Below, piece after piece: positions 22,836 to 32,908 of a stretch of DNA of 64,000 bases. Numbering within the stretch: the first letter of the stretch is position 1; each line of letters begins with the position of its first letter. The DNA is taken from NCBI GenBank assembly GCA_039707465.1, contig CM077645.1:64305850-64369849 (forward strand), in the 5' to 3' direction. The notes below the pieces were generated by a model. The model searched no databases, was not told the origin of the DNA, and saw nothing but the letters and a program-made list of their open reading frames with translations. Source of the stretch: Rhabdophis nuchalis. Lineage: Eukaryota > Chordata > Lepidosauria > Squamata > Natricidae. Position numbers and translations under genes: made by a program.

Positions 22836-22859
22836 ATCTAGATTTTGAATGTTCAGCTA

Positions 22860-23255
22860 TGGCTGATGTACTTTATCTAGCTACACAACATGACAGCATT
22901 GCACACCAGAACAACTAGACACAAGGACATCACTCTGTTAAATAACTAATTCCCACAACACTGTCGAACTATTTACTAAGACTGTATTGCTATTATTCTT
23001 CTCATTCTTTCTATTACCTATCTTCTTCTACTTATGACTATAACTTTGTTGCTTGTATCTTTATACAAGCAATTGTATATTGTTTTATTTATTTTCCTAG
23101 TATGATTCTAATTGCTTATTTAGTATCCTGTGACTTTCACTATGTGTTGTATCTTATGATTCATGATGAATGTATTTTTATGTACACTGAGAGCTTATGC
23201 ACTGTAGACAAATTTCTTGTCTGTCCAATCATGCTTGACCAATAAAGAATTCTAT
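22860..23255 (+). mobile_element. CR1-type LINE 3' end (same family as 16752-17222)
   Basis: Contains cacaccagaacaactagaca (the end of ORF2) and catcactctgttaaataact. The 3' UTR end is tgtacactgagagcttatgc, then cttgaccaataaagaattct. It stops without an expanded AATAG tail. Frameshifted and diverged. Confidence 0.8.
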
Positions 23256-24604
23256 GCATAGTCAAATGTAGAATGTGGAGATTCAGTTCCAACTTTTCCA
23301 TTGAATTGTGGTTTCTTTAGTTGAAGCAAATTGCCTACAAATTGATTCAGACCGTTTAGTACATGGACAAAAGTAATCTGCTTAGAAATCCACATTGAAT
23401 CAGCCTAATCTCCTGAGCTGAGCCTCTGAACCGAAATTATTTGGAAAATTGATTCAAATAATTTATGTTTCTATTTGAATCAAGGATTCAAATAGAATTT
23501 TACATTATTCACACTGGATTTCAGCAAACTTAGGGGAACTTTTCAGAGATGCAAAATAAATGAGGTAGGAATCTCTGAAGCCATTCTTCCTTTCCTCTTA
23601 AGTCACAAACCCAGAGAGGACTGACAATGTCCATGGACTACTAAGAAGCATTGACGAAAAAAACCGGATCTGGGAAAGATTGGTATGCTGACTTTGCTAT
23701 ATTCTAAGACTTCCATAAAGCCATACTTTAATGATTTTATGCAGCAACATTTTTTAATCTTTCCCCACTTCCCTTGAGCTTTTGTTTGGAGCTGCTGCCA
23801 TCCCTACATTCCATTTATGTTATTTAAGCATATGGGAAACAGATCAACATACATGAGGTCACACAGACTTGCATCATCGCTTCACTGTGTTGTAAGACAT
23901 CAACTGTTATATCATTACTGATGGAATGTACATAGAGGGAGGGAGGAGAGAGAGAGAGAGCGCGAGAGAGAGAGCATATGCCGGGCAAAGCAAAATATCT
24001 TGCAGCACCCTTCACTTCTTAAGAGAATTACAGCAACAGGGACCAATAAATTCACAAGCTTTTTTGTTTTTGCCAACCACTCACCCACTAACATTGTGTA
24101 ATGCTAACTGAATCAATAGAGCCAAATCTATTAAATGGTTGGCATGAACTGCTTCTACCCAAACTTAGGCTACAATCAATAAACATGTCAAAATCCCATT
24201 GTCCAATCCCCTGCTGTCTGTTGCCATGAGCACTTTTAATTAGACAAGTAAAATAAACGTATTTTAACTTCATATAAATAAAATGCCAGCTTCATTTTAG
24301 TTCATAAACATCAATCTGAAGGTATTTCTTATATATCAAGTCAAATCTTCCATTCATCTGACTCAGAATTGTTAATACTAACTGGCAGCTACTGATCAAG
24401 GTTTCTCGCAAACCTTGCACCATTCTTGCAATGGTGAAGCCATAGACTGATTGAGAACAGCTGGTATTGACCAGTGTTTGCAATCTATACTGAAAGAATA
24501 ATCTTATTTGCTCTAATGGATCAATTTCACACCCTTAGGGTATTTGGGTGAGTCTCTGGCACATGGTTCTACCAAAGCTTTAGCATAATAGAACAGTTAG
24601 AATT
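23256..24604. other. Mostly unique sequence with one GA microsatellite
   Basis: A (GA)n run lies at 23940-23974. No other repeat was recognised. Short frames (for example 23926-24111 and 24292-24483) show no domain. Confidence 0.4.
23940..23974. repeat. (GA)n microsatellite
   Basis: About 35 bp of ga units with gcgcgaga interruptions. Confidence 0.85.
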
Positions 24605-24708
24605 GGGCCTGGGTTATGTTTTCCCGCTTGTCACCAGGAAGTATCTGGAGTGATGTTAATAAAAGACAGAAAACAAAGAGCAAGTCTAATTAAAACAAGC
24701 AAAAGTTC
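24605..24708 (+). repeat. Left part of a 221-bp unit duplicated at 32029-32250
   Basis: This 104-bp stretch (gggcctgggttatgttttcc ... caagcaaaagttc) is identical, base for base by eye, to the reverse complement of the distal part of 32029-32250. It continues at 25431 after the inserted LINE. It is otherwise unique in the window. This locus is inferred to be the donor. Confidence 0.9.
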
Positions 24709-25430
24709 CCCTTACTGGACCGGGCTGCCCTTTGCACAGTCACTCAAGCTCTCGTGACGTCCCGTCTCGACTACTGTAATGCTCTCTACATGGGGCTTCC
24801 CTTGAGGTGCACTCGAAAGCTACAGCTAGTCCAAAACGCAGCCGCGCGGGTAATTACGGGAGCCACCAGAAGCTCCCATATAACACCAATCCTGCGCGAG
24901 CTGCATTGGCTTCCTGTGGTCTTTCGGGTGCGCTTCAAGGTTCTGACGACCATCTTTAAAGCGCTCCATGGCTCGGGGCCTAGTTATATGCGAGACCGTC
25001 TCCTGCCCCATACATCCCTTAGACCGATCCGCTCCCACAGAGAGGGCCTTCTCAGGGTGCCGTCGGCCGGACAATGCCGACTGGCGACACCCAGGGGAAG
25101 AGCCTTCTCTGTGGCGGGCCCTGCCCTTTGGAACGACCTACCCCCTGAACTCCGGACCATCACCGACCTCCGCCTCTTCCGCAAATGTTTAAAGACATAT
25201 TTTTTCCATCAAGCCGGCCTAGCCTAACCTCCCATGGGGACTTTTAGAAAAGTTTTAAATTGGGTTTTTAATAATTGGTTTTTAGCACAGGATTGGGGAT
25301 TATTTAATATATATTTTAAATTATTTGTCTATCTTCTATTGTGTATGTTTTTTAAATTTCCTGTGCGCCGCCCTGGGTCCTCTGTGGAGAAGGGCGGGAT
25401 ATAAATGTAATAAAATGAAATGAAATGAAA
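24709..25430 (+). mobile_element. Young L2/CR1-group LINE, 5'-truncated
   Basis: A single open frame from the element's first base to 25227 encodes the ORF2 C-terminus: LVTSRLDYCNALYMGLP, LHWLPVVFRVRFK, RSHREGLLRVPS, GPALWNDLPPELR and final HQAGLA. No stops or shifts. The 3' UTR carries the terminal hairpin (gcgccgccctgggtcc...gggcggg) and ends in four aaatg units. Both insertion junctions are defined by comparison with the empty copy at 32029-32250: caaaagttc / tattcaagcc, with no target duplication and perhaps loss of one base. Confidence 0.95.
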
Positions 25431-25547
25431 TATTCAAGCCAATATTTTTGACAGGTTCTATTGAAGTGACTATACCACATCTTCTAAGGTTATCTGGGAT
25501 ATGTTTGAACCTGTTAGTCAAAGGGAAATGGACAGGGTTCTCTATAA
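25431..25547 (+). repeat. Right part of the 221-bp unit duplicated at 32029-32250
   Basis: A 117-bp stretch from tattcaagccaatattttt to the ctctataa that flanks the next MITE. It matches the inverted copy with a single mismatch (ctgggatat here, ctggaatat there). Confidence 0.9.
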
Positions 25548-25664
25548 CAGGGGTCTCCAACCTTTGCAACTTTAAGTCTGAAGGACTTCAGCTCCCAGAA
25601 TTCTCCAGCCAGCAAAGGAGCTGAAGTCCTTCAGACTTAAAGTTGCAAAGGTTGGAGACCCCTG
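25548..25664. mobile_element. Palindromic hAT MITE (gtctccaacc type)
   Basis: Begins caggggtctccaacctttgc and ends with the exact inverse. The perfect duplication ctctataa is at 25540-25547 and 25665-25672. The centre lacks about 18 bp compared with the 135-bp form at 38326 or 31894. Arms of about 55 bp would fold into a near-perfect hairpin. Confidence 0.95.
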
Positions 25665-25829
25665 CTCTATAACATATGTTTTGCCACCTGTTATCAGTCT
25701 TTGAGGTAGACAAAGTCAAGAAACAAGCCTGTGTTGAAAAAGGCAGGGGTGCATTTTCCTCTTAAGAAGTAGTTCAACCTGGCAATTTTGGGCATCTAGA
25801 AACATGTCACCGATTGACCAGAAAGGAAG

Positions 25830-26205
25830 GTCATTGAGAAAATGATGAAAAATCTACAGTATGTTCTGAAGGAACTGGATTATCTGGATCCTTTTCATTC
25901 TGGCTTTGGTGGTGAGAATGGGTATGGCACTAAACTCACATTCATTGCACTTGTGGGTAAAGCTTGGTGAGAGCAGGATAAAATTAGTGTAATCCTATTA
26001 GTATAAACTTGCTTGGTCTCTCAACAGCCCTCAGTACTCTTAATTGTAGTAGCTCTGGTCTGTCAACAATGGTTTGAACCAAGTGCCATGACTTTACAGT
26101 GGTTCTTTTCCATCTTGAAAGGACATTCCAGTCAGTGGAAACTAGTTATAGTTTAAGGTTCCACAGGGCTTGATACTCTGTCCACTTTTATTTAATAAAT
26201 GCACA
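25830..26205 (+). mobile_element. Degraded LINE reverse transcriptase domain
   Basis: Translated in shifting frames this gives LKELDYLDPFHSGFG, then LQWFFSILKGHSSQWK and a GLDTLSTFI remnant. These correspond to the LDPFQSGFR, LRWFxSFLxxR and GVPQGSVLSP blocks of L2/CR1-group reverse transcriptase. Several stops and frameshifts. It is much older than the L2 at 24709. Confidence 0.65.
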
Positions 26206-26228
26206 CATACAGTATATTAGAGAAAGTC

Positions 26229-26309
<81 letters not shown>
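26229..26309. repeat. (AAT)n microsatellite
   Basis: About 27 uninterrupted aat units adjoining the 3' tail of the next LINE on the minus strand. The microsatellite is probably the expanded LINE tail. Confidence 0.95.
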
Positions 26310-26620
26310 CTTTATTGTCATTGTAATAAAATTACAATGAAATTGGTTTGAGCATTGTGCTAACATTTGCATCAGGTGGAATATAGACAGCAGTGAAAAC
26401 TATAACAGAAATCTCTTCAGGTAGATAAAATGGCCGACAAATGACAGTTGAGAATTCCACGTCTGCAGAACAGTGTGTATAAGCAACTCTACTGTTAGTA
26501 CACCAGTTATTATGTGTGTAAATACACAGTCCTCCACCTTTGCTTTTACCAGAGTTGTTGTTTCTGTCAAAGCGGTGTGTGGTGCGGTTAGTTAGCTCCA
26601 CAGACGCATCCGGTACATTA
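26310..26620 (-). mobile_element. LINE fragment: endonuclease domain fused to 3' tail
   Basis: The minus-strand frame 26601-26332 encodes GKSKGGGLCIYTHNNWCTNS, VEFSTVICRPFYLP and TAVYIPPDANVS. These blocks belong to the apurinic-type endonuclease domain of L2/CR1-group LINEs. It then runs within a few codons into the 3' tail (ccaatttcattgtaatttt, ttacaatgacaataaagatt) and AAT repeats. The reverse transcriptase region that should lie between is missing, so the copy is internally deleted or chimeric. Confidence 0.75.
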
Positions 26621-26756
26621 CCATTATATTGATATTAGCATCAACACAGTACATTTCAAACTTGAATAGGCAAAGCTGAAATGTTGTCTTGGTGCCTAGA
26701 AATTATTAGGATCTGGATGGGAGGAATAGTTTCAAGCTTAATCATCTCATGATAGT

Positions 26757-27125
26757 TGTCAGGGTTCCAAGTAACACCTCCAATGAACAAAAACTCTGAG
26801 ACTTGTTTCCTCAAAGTTCCATTTTATTAGAGATGTCATATTGGCACATCTGGAAAAATCCGAATCTGAAAGTTTCCAGGTTTTCCACACCCAAATGAAA
26901 GTTCAAGTCCCTGCCCAGCACCCACATGTCCATCACATGATCCAAACAGGCACCATCCAAAACTGGAGATGCTTCCCAGTCACCCCATCGCAGCTTCAGG
27001 GCAAAATGGCCTTGAAAAGAATGTTATTTTGACTATATCTCACCCATATTCCATATAATTTTCTCACATTAGAAATTGTAGCAGGCCTGCAGGCCTAATG
27101 TAAAAGATGGCTTCCAGGTTTGACA
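26757..27125 (-). mobile_element. Solo LTR of an LTR retroelement
   Basis: On the minus strand this begins TGTCAAACCTGGAAGCC and ends GGAACCCTGACA, so it has the TG...CA form. A 5-bp duplication, atagt, is at 26752-26756 and 27126-27130. A polyadenylation signal within tctctaataaaatggaac lies about 75 bp before the 3' end, as expected for an R region. No internal retroviral genes flank it, so the proviral body was lost by LTR-LTR recombination. The superfamily (Ty3-like or endogenous retrovirus) is not resolved; the 5-bp duplication fits either. Confidence 0.8.
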
Positions 27126-27130
27126 ATAGT

Positions 27131-27994
27131 GGCTTTTGGTTTAGTACCGCATCAGTTCAAAGGATATTCCATATTTGATTCTAGATGGGGATTGCTGTTT
27201 CCCCAGCTCAGCAGACTGGTTTTATAGATTCTTTAAATTCTACAAATTCTAGAAGCCAAGACTGCACCAAAACAAGTATTTAAAGCTTTATTCTGACATA
27301 GTATAGGAAAAGAACAAAGATTGTACAGTATGAATCTGCAATAAAACAATATATAGGAATACTGAAGAATATTACATAATCCAAGACAGAAGTCAAAGAA
27401 TATTATATGAAACATTAATTAAAAATATTCAAAAATACATGAAGACAAAGAAATACCCTTCTACCAGTCAGTATAAACCCCCAAAGGATAATAGATAGCA
27501 ATTGGGCCTCTTCAAACCCATGAAACATGCAGCATGCCCCTTCTGGTTATGTCTGCATTGAAGTTTCATCTGATGGAACTTTCTGAGTAGCTTGTATGGG
27601 CGCTGAACCATAATTAAGCATATCTGATTTTCAGTGGTCTCATCTTACTGGAATTTACCAAGGGCAAGGAGAATAAATCTATCTTATCTTAGAATGCTTG
27701 GCCTTGCTGCCAGGAATCAGACCTTCAAGGTTGAGAAGTCCTGCCAAGAATGAAACCATCAAGGTTAAGGAGTTCTTGTTTATACCAGATGGCAATGAGA
27801 CCATCTCAAAATTAAGGAGTATCTGTTTGTCAAGGTTAATTGGTTTGAAGATGAGAAAAAGTTCCTACTCTACATAGGTGTCTTACCAAGAATAAGGCAA
27901 AATAAAGTATACCCCAAATATGATTAGTGACTAAAATAAACATTTACTTAATTCTTCACTATAGTACTAACACAACTCTAAAGTCATATAGAGT
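27131..27994. other. Unclassified sequence with degenerate tandem motif
   Basis: At about 27715-27835 a caaggtt(g/a)a(g/a)gagt motif recurs two to three times at roughly 40-55-bp spacing. At about 27290 the minus strand carries an AATAAAG signal followed by T-rich sequence, which could be an LTR end, but I found no TG...CA borders or duplication. Confidence 0.3.
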
Positions 27995-28002
27995 TTAATA
28001 TA

Positions 28003-28048
28003 ATAATAATAATCTTTATTGTCATTGTAAAAATTACAATGAAATTGG
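28003..28048 (-). mobile_element. Tail-only LINE insertion (46 bp)
   Basis: Only the last few tens of bases of the LINE seen at 26310 are present (ccaatttcattgtaa, ttacaatgacaataaagatt, then three ATT units). The 8-bp duplication ttaatata is at 27995-28002 and 28049-28056. This is an extreme 5' truncation that still made a normal target duplication. Confidence 0.8.
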
Positions 28049-28194
28049 TTAATATAGTACTGTATAAGGAAAAGGAAAAGAAGTACCCTTTTAGGCACTG
28101 TAATGGGATGTGCTGATGCTTTGGGGAATGAAGGGAAGTGATACTGCCTAGAAACCAGTCAGACAACTGAAGGAGGAAGGATTAATTGGCATTA

Positions 28195-28623
28195 TTTGTG
28201 CTGCGGGTGCCTGTGATGGCCTGAGTGCTCTGCCAGAGAAGCTCCAGAGCTCCATTTTCACTGGCAGAGGGTTGCAGGAGGCCATCGCAGCTGAAAATAG
28301 AGCTCAGGAGCCTGTTTTAGCTGGCAAAGGCACCATGGCAGGTTGACATCCAGCAGGTTCTGACAGGTTCTGGAAAACCGGTAGCGGAAATTTTGAGTAG
28401 TTCAGAGAACTGGCAAATGTCACCTTTGGCTGGCCCCAGAGTAGAGTGGGAATGGAGATTTTGCAGTATCCTTCCCCACGCCCACCAAGCCACGCACACC
28501 AAGCCACACCCACAGAACCGGTAAACAAGTTTTAATTTCACCACTGCACCATGGGCCAGTCTTTCACTATTTCCAGGGCAGCCCCATGGCCAGATCTAAG
28601 CACCCTGTGGGCTGGATCCCCTG
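28195..28623. mobile_element. hAT-derived repeat split by a second hAT
   Basis: The interior gctccattttcactggcaga and gggctggatcccctg match the gtgtcaaactc group (compare 9738-9950: gctccgtttttgctggcaga). The right terminus ccctg is followed by atctaatt. The left end is not clear. The element is interrupted by 28339-28546. Confidence 0.55.
28339..28546. mobile_element. hAT element (cagtggtgaaatt type) nested in another hAT
   Basis: Runs from caggttgacatccagcagg to aattttaatttcaccactg-like right-end sequence, with interior ggttctggaaaaccggtagc, agttcagagaactgg and tandem accaagccac blocks. The perfect duplication caccatgg is at 28331-28338 and 28547-28554. The ccggt motifs relate it to the gtggtgggtt group. 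Confidence 0.85.
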
Positions 28624-29825
28624 ATCTAATTAATTAGGAAAGGTCCATCCTACTATTCTTTCTCAGACCATTAAGCCCACTTAACTGACTGGTCTGACAA
28701 AATCCTACAAGAAATGAGCATCCATCCTTATCCAAAGCCTCAAGAATTAGCCAGGTTTTTAAGATTTCTTACTCATCTCAGGAAGATGCTGTTTCAGAGG
28801 GGCAGGTGGTACAACAAATTGTATTAGTTAAAAAGACCATTTTACAAGAAAAACCATCCATCGCGCAACTTCAACAGAAATGTAAGATTCTTCTAATTAT
28901 TTTGTTTTTACTTCAAACAGTGGAAAGCATCCCATTTATTAACAAGATCTCTAACTTATTTTTAACAACTGATTATATAATTAGATGACAATTAAGCTGA
29001 ATCTAGCTGCTTTTTGGGTGGTCTCTCTGTGACCTTGTCAGATACAAAAAACAAATACATAGTTTAATCCTCCTTTAACCATCCAGGATTTATTTCAAGG
29101 ATGTAAGATAGAAATGATGTTTCATATAGAATGGCCAGTGAAATAACACATGAATCCTCAACTCCATTTCAGCAGCTTGAGGAAGACATATTAATTCATG
29201 TATATATATTCTCCATTCCCCAAAAGCATTAAAGTCATTATACCGTGCCAAGAGAAAAGCTTTTTATGGGATCCAGAAGGTCCTATTATATAAATAATTA
29301 GCTGATGTAAATCTGTCTTGTCGATTCCCATCTGAGAAGGGAAGGACATACTCCTGCCTTTTTTGGAGGACTATATTTAGCACAGAGCCTGGCCTTTGCT
29401 TTAATCTTCCTGAGACTCAGGGTGATTGGTTAGAGAGCCCAGATGATTAGATCATTAAAGAAACCACATCAAGAAAATAAGTTTTATCCTTCCTTCAGGA
29501 AGAGGCAAAGCTTCTTTCAAAACCAGACAGGTTTCCCAAGTAGCTAGCAGGAATTAGCTTAATTAGTAATTGAGGTGGAAAATTCACACCCAGGCCCATA
29601 GGGAAGAAGACATCCCATAATCCATGTGAAAAGTTCCCTTCAGTATTAAGGAAGAAAAGCAACCTACTTCTGACCTTCTCCAAAGCAAAACCAATATAAT
29701 TGGAAAGGTCTAGTGAAGGAGGCTAGCTCCAGTTAGTGCAAGGCTTCCAATAGTTTATTGAAATACTGTTTCAGAAACTGAAAGGAAGGTGAAAGGGTTT
29801 GGAAAGGAGGGATACACTAAGAAAG
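28624..29825. other. No feature seen
   Basis: Unique sequence without recognised repeats or meaningful frames. Confidence 0.4.
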
Positions 29826-29833
29826 CTCTATAT

Positions 29834-29968
29834 CAGGGATGTCCAAACTTGGGAACTTTAAGACTTGTGGACTTCAACTCCCAGAATTCCCCAGCCAGCT
29901 ATGCTGGCTGGGGAATTCTGGAAGTTGAAGTCCACAAGTCTTAAAGTTCCCAAGTTTGGACATCCCTG
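29834..29968. mobile_element. Palindromic hAT MITE (gatgtccaaac type)
   Basis: Near-identical to 10084-10214, with the arms cagggatgtccaaacttggg ... and exact inverse. The perfect duplication ctctatat is at 29826-29833 and 29969-29976. The loop is agctatgctggctgg. Young. Confidence 0.95.
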
Positions 29969-30229
29969 CTCTATATGGATGAAGGTGATGCAATCCTTAG
30001 AAACAGAATGTGAAGTGCCATAAACAAACGACAACGTATGAATCTGTGTAAAGATGTGGTGACAGCAAGGAGGATTTGAAAGGTCAGAAAGGTATAGAGA
30101 GAAGTTGGGTTGGTGTTGATGTTGGCATGCTCTTTCTCACCCTCCAATCCACAATTTTGGAATTAATATTAAGACATTTTAACTGAAAGGTCCCAGTGCT
30201 TTAATTTTATAGTATCATGTTAGCTTGTA

Positions 30230-30460
30230 GTGGTTTATTTATGTACATTTATGACCATTGCTGTGTCCCAAGGTCAAGTGATCACTTTTCACAAGCAAAG
30301 TCAAAGGGGAAGCCAGGTTCACTTAGCAACCAGGTTATTAACTTATCAACTGCCGTGATTCCCTTAACAACAATTGCAAGAAAGGTTATAAAATGGGGCA
30401 AAACTCACTTAACCACAGAAAGTTTGGGCTCAGTTGTGGCCGTAGGTTGAAGACTACCTG
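30230..30460 (-). mobile_element. Partial DNA element of the gttgttaagtgag family
   Basis: In reverse complement it begins caggtagtcttcaacctacg, continues ttaagtgagttttgccccat and includes gtgatcacttgaccttggg. It matches the left half of the 11600-12292 element. The distal half is absent. Confidence 0.7.
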
Positions 30461-31885
30461 CAGTTTGATTTATGAAAATCCTCCTTAATATAATAAGCAT
30501 AACAAATAAATCAGAATTGTGTTATTTCTCAGTTCACCACAAACAAGTGGTCTTGTGGCCTTTAAAGATGAACACCTATACATAATATAAATGTATTGTA
30601 AGTTTATATGGTAAAAATGTATCTAATGTGTTTGAGTATTGCATTAACTATCTGAGAGTTACCACTCTATTTTCACAAATAGCTGGGACCTTTCTCCAGT
30701 ATTATCTACCATGGGTGGCTGACAAATCATTTTCAACAACAGGAGTATTGGGTCTCTCTTCATCACAGGTAGATGCTACACCATATTATTCTGATAGGTG
30801 AATTCTGATAGTCCTCCAGTACATATCAATGCCTCTCGGTTGCCAGTTATTAAGCAATTTGATTTGATTTGTGTGAGATCTGCATAAGACCATGTTGGTG
30901 CCCATTTCAATATTTGTCTTAGAAGTTCATCCAGAAGAACGCCTTGGTATATATTGTAGCCCATCTCTATATTGAAAATGAAAGTCAGATTTTTTTTAAA
31001 AAATCACTCGGCTAAATATTAGGAATAACCATCAAACTGTAGACTTACAACTGTATTAACACTGTGACTTTAGATTAAAAGTAAATGATTATTTTATATA
31101 CCAAAGCAAATTACTGTAGTGACCAGACCTGTTTGGTATCTAAACCAATAAAGAAGAGGGACAAGCCACAAAGTTCAGCTCTGATCCAGCTTAATCCCTT
31201 CAGGGAATAATGGAAAACTTGGAATGTAAGTATAGAATAAGCATTTGTATACCAGTGAGATTAATATTTATCCTGCTGCATATAAATGGATTACAAGAAT
31301 AGAAACATGGCTAAAATCTCAAACTTCATCTTTCCAACAACCACCTCGAGTGTTTGCTTTTCTCAGTTTTTTCCTGAAGTTTGCACATGGCACTTTCATT
31401 TGCATTTAATGTACTTCAAATTACTTCCTTTTGTTGTGCTAAACATTTCTCTCAGTTGAGCCTAATTTGGTGAGGTCATGCTTTGACCTCTGACCTTCTG
31501 GTTTTTAAGTGAAACCATCTGACTACAAAATAGGTGGAACATTCTTTGCTTGTTCATGACACTTGATATTTGTAGTCGTGCAGCTGGATTTTAAAAAGAT
31601 TCATCTGCCAAGTTAACACTTATCTAGAAAAACTGAGTTAAGGAATTCTCACCAGAGGCACTTGAATATCAAGAAGGGACATGAAGCCACTTCAATCCAT
31701 TTCAATCTAGAGACAGATGTTGTATATAACCATGTGCATATGGGCTATGAATCCTGCCCTTCCTGATGTTGCTTAAAACTTGTGGGTTAGTACACATATT
31801 ACAGGTGTATTCTACTGGAGACATGATGATGTATGCTGGTACAGCACTTGCACTCATTACAAATCTTTCCCTTCTTCTTTCCTTC
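30461..31885. other. No feature seen
   Basis: Unique AT-rich sequence. The part around 31320-31640 is repeat-free, but nothing specific could be identified. Confidence 0.4.
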
Positions 31886-31893
31886 TCCTAAAG

Positions 31894-32309
31894 CAGGGGT
31901 CTCCAACCTTTGCAACTTTAAGTCTGAAGGACTTCAGCTCCCAGACTTCTCCAGACAGCTTTGCTGGCTGGAGAATTCGGGGAGCTGAAGTCCTTCAGAC
32001 TTAAAGTTGCAAAGGTTGGAGACCCCTGTTATAGAGAACCCTGTCCATTTCCCTTTGACTAACAGGTTCAAACATATTCCAGATAACCTTAGAAGATGTG
32101 GTATAGTCACTTCAATAGAACCTGTCAAAAATATTGGCTTGAATAAGAACTTTTGCTTGTTTTAATTAGACTTGCTCTTTGTTTTCTGTCTTTTATTAAC
32201 ATCACTCCAGATACTTCCTGGTGACAAGCGGGAAAACATAACCCAGGCCCTGGGAATTCTGGGAGCTGAAGTCCTTCAGACTTAAAGTTGCAAAGGTTGG
32301 AGACCCCTG
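31894..32309. mobile_element. Chimeric hAT MITE with filler DNA
   Basis: One TA-centred duplication (tcctaaag 31886-31893, tcttaaag 32310-32317) flanks the whole unit. Inside, 31894-32028 is a complete palindromic MITE of the gtctccaacc type. Bases 32029-32250 are the reverse complement of unique sequence at 24605-24708 plus 25431-25547, including one copy of that locus's MITE duplication (ttatagag). Bases 32251-32309 are the right half of a MITE ending in gagacccctg. The structure fits gap repair that copied flanking DNA from the 25-kb locus. The copied segment lacks the L2 now present in the donor. Confidence 0.9.
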
Positions 32310-32317
32310 TCTTAAAG

Positions 32318-32719
32318 GATAGGACACACACAAAAGGGCTGAATCAGTACTTGGGTGCTGGCTACATATTTGTTGTAGACATCAAAGGCTACAGCAATTT
32401 CAGTATTGTTTGGCTTTTATTTTATAAAGAGGTGCATATATTTTACAGCACATTTAAATGTTTTCACAGTGTACTGTTTGAAAGTGTTCCATCTAACATG
32501 TATAGACTTTCCTGTACTTCAAAAACTACAGTATTTCAATTAATTGGAAGATGTGATAGGTGAGTCCCAAAACTGCTATTTATCATCTGAGAATGGCTTT
32601 GGAGTGACAATTATTAGCAAAGGAGAGTTGAGTGAGAGTTGAGTGAGAGACTTAGATTTTAGCTCAGATTTCAGCTTAGATTTTAGCTTAGATTTTAGAT
32701 TAGATAAAATTTTAATTGC
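32318..32719. other. No transposon seen; short degenerate tandem repeat
   Basis: At 32622-32705 there are repeated gttgagtgagag and cttagattttag units. The rest is unique. Confidence 0.45.
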
Positions 32720-32908
32720 ATTTGGTAGGGGATTTTAATATTTTTAGTTAACATTTTAGCACGGATTATCTAATTTAATTGTATTTTAACACTGTATTGT
32801 ATCTATTGCTGTCTGTTGTGGCTTTTTAATTTCCTGTGCACCACCCTGAGTCCATTGGGGAGATAGGAGCGGTATATAAACCGAATAAAACTCAAAACTC
32901 AAACTCAA
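32720..32908 (+). mobile_element. L2-type LINE 3' UTR
   Basis: Contains attttagcacggattatc, then tttcctgtgcaccaccctga and gtccattggggagataggag, matching the 3' UTR of the copies at 20457 and 24709. The tail is aaactcaaaactcaaactcaa. No coding part remains. Confidence 0.8.

Noticed and set aside
24826..25192. Several open frames on both strands overlapping the L2 at 24709-25430
   Set aside because: Shadows of the GC-rich ORF2 frame. Only the plus-strand frame ending at 25227 matches LINE protein blocks.
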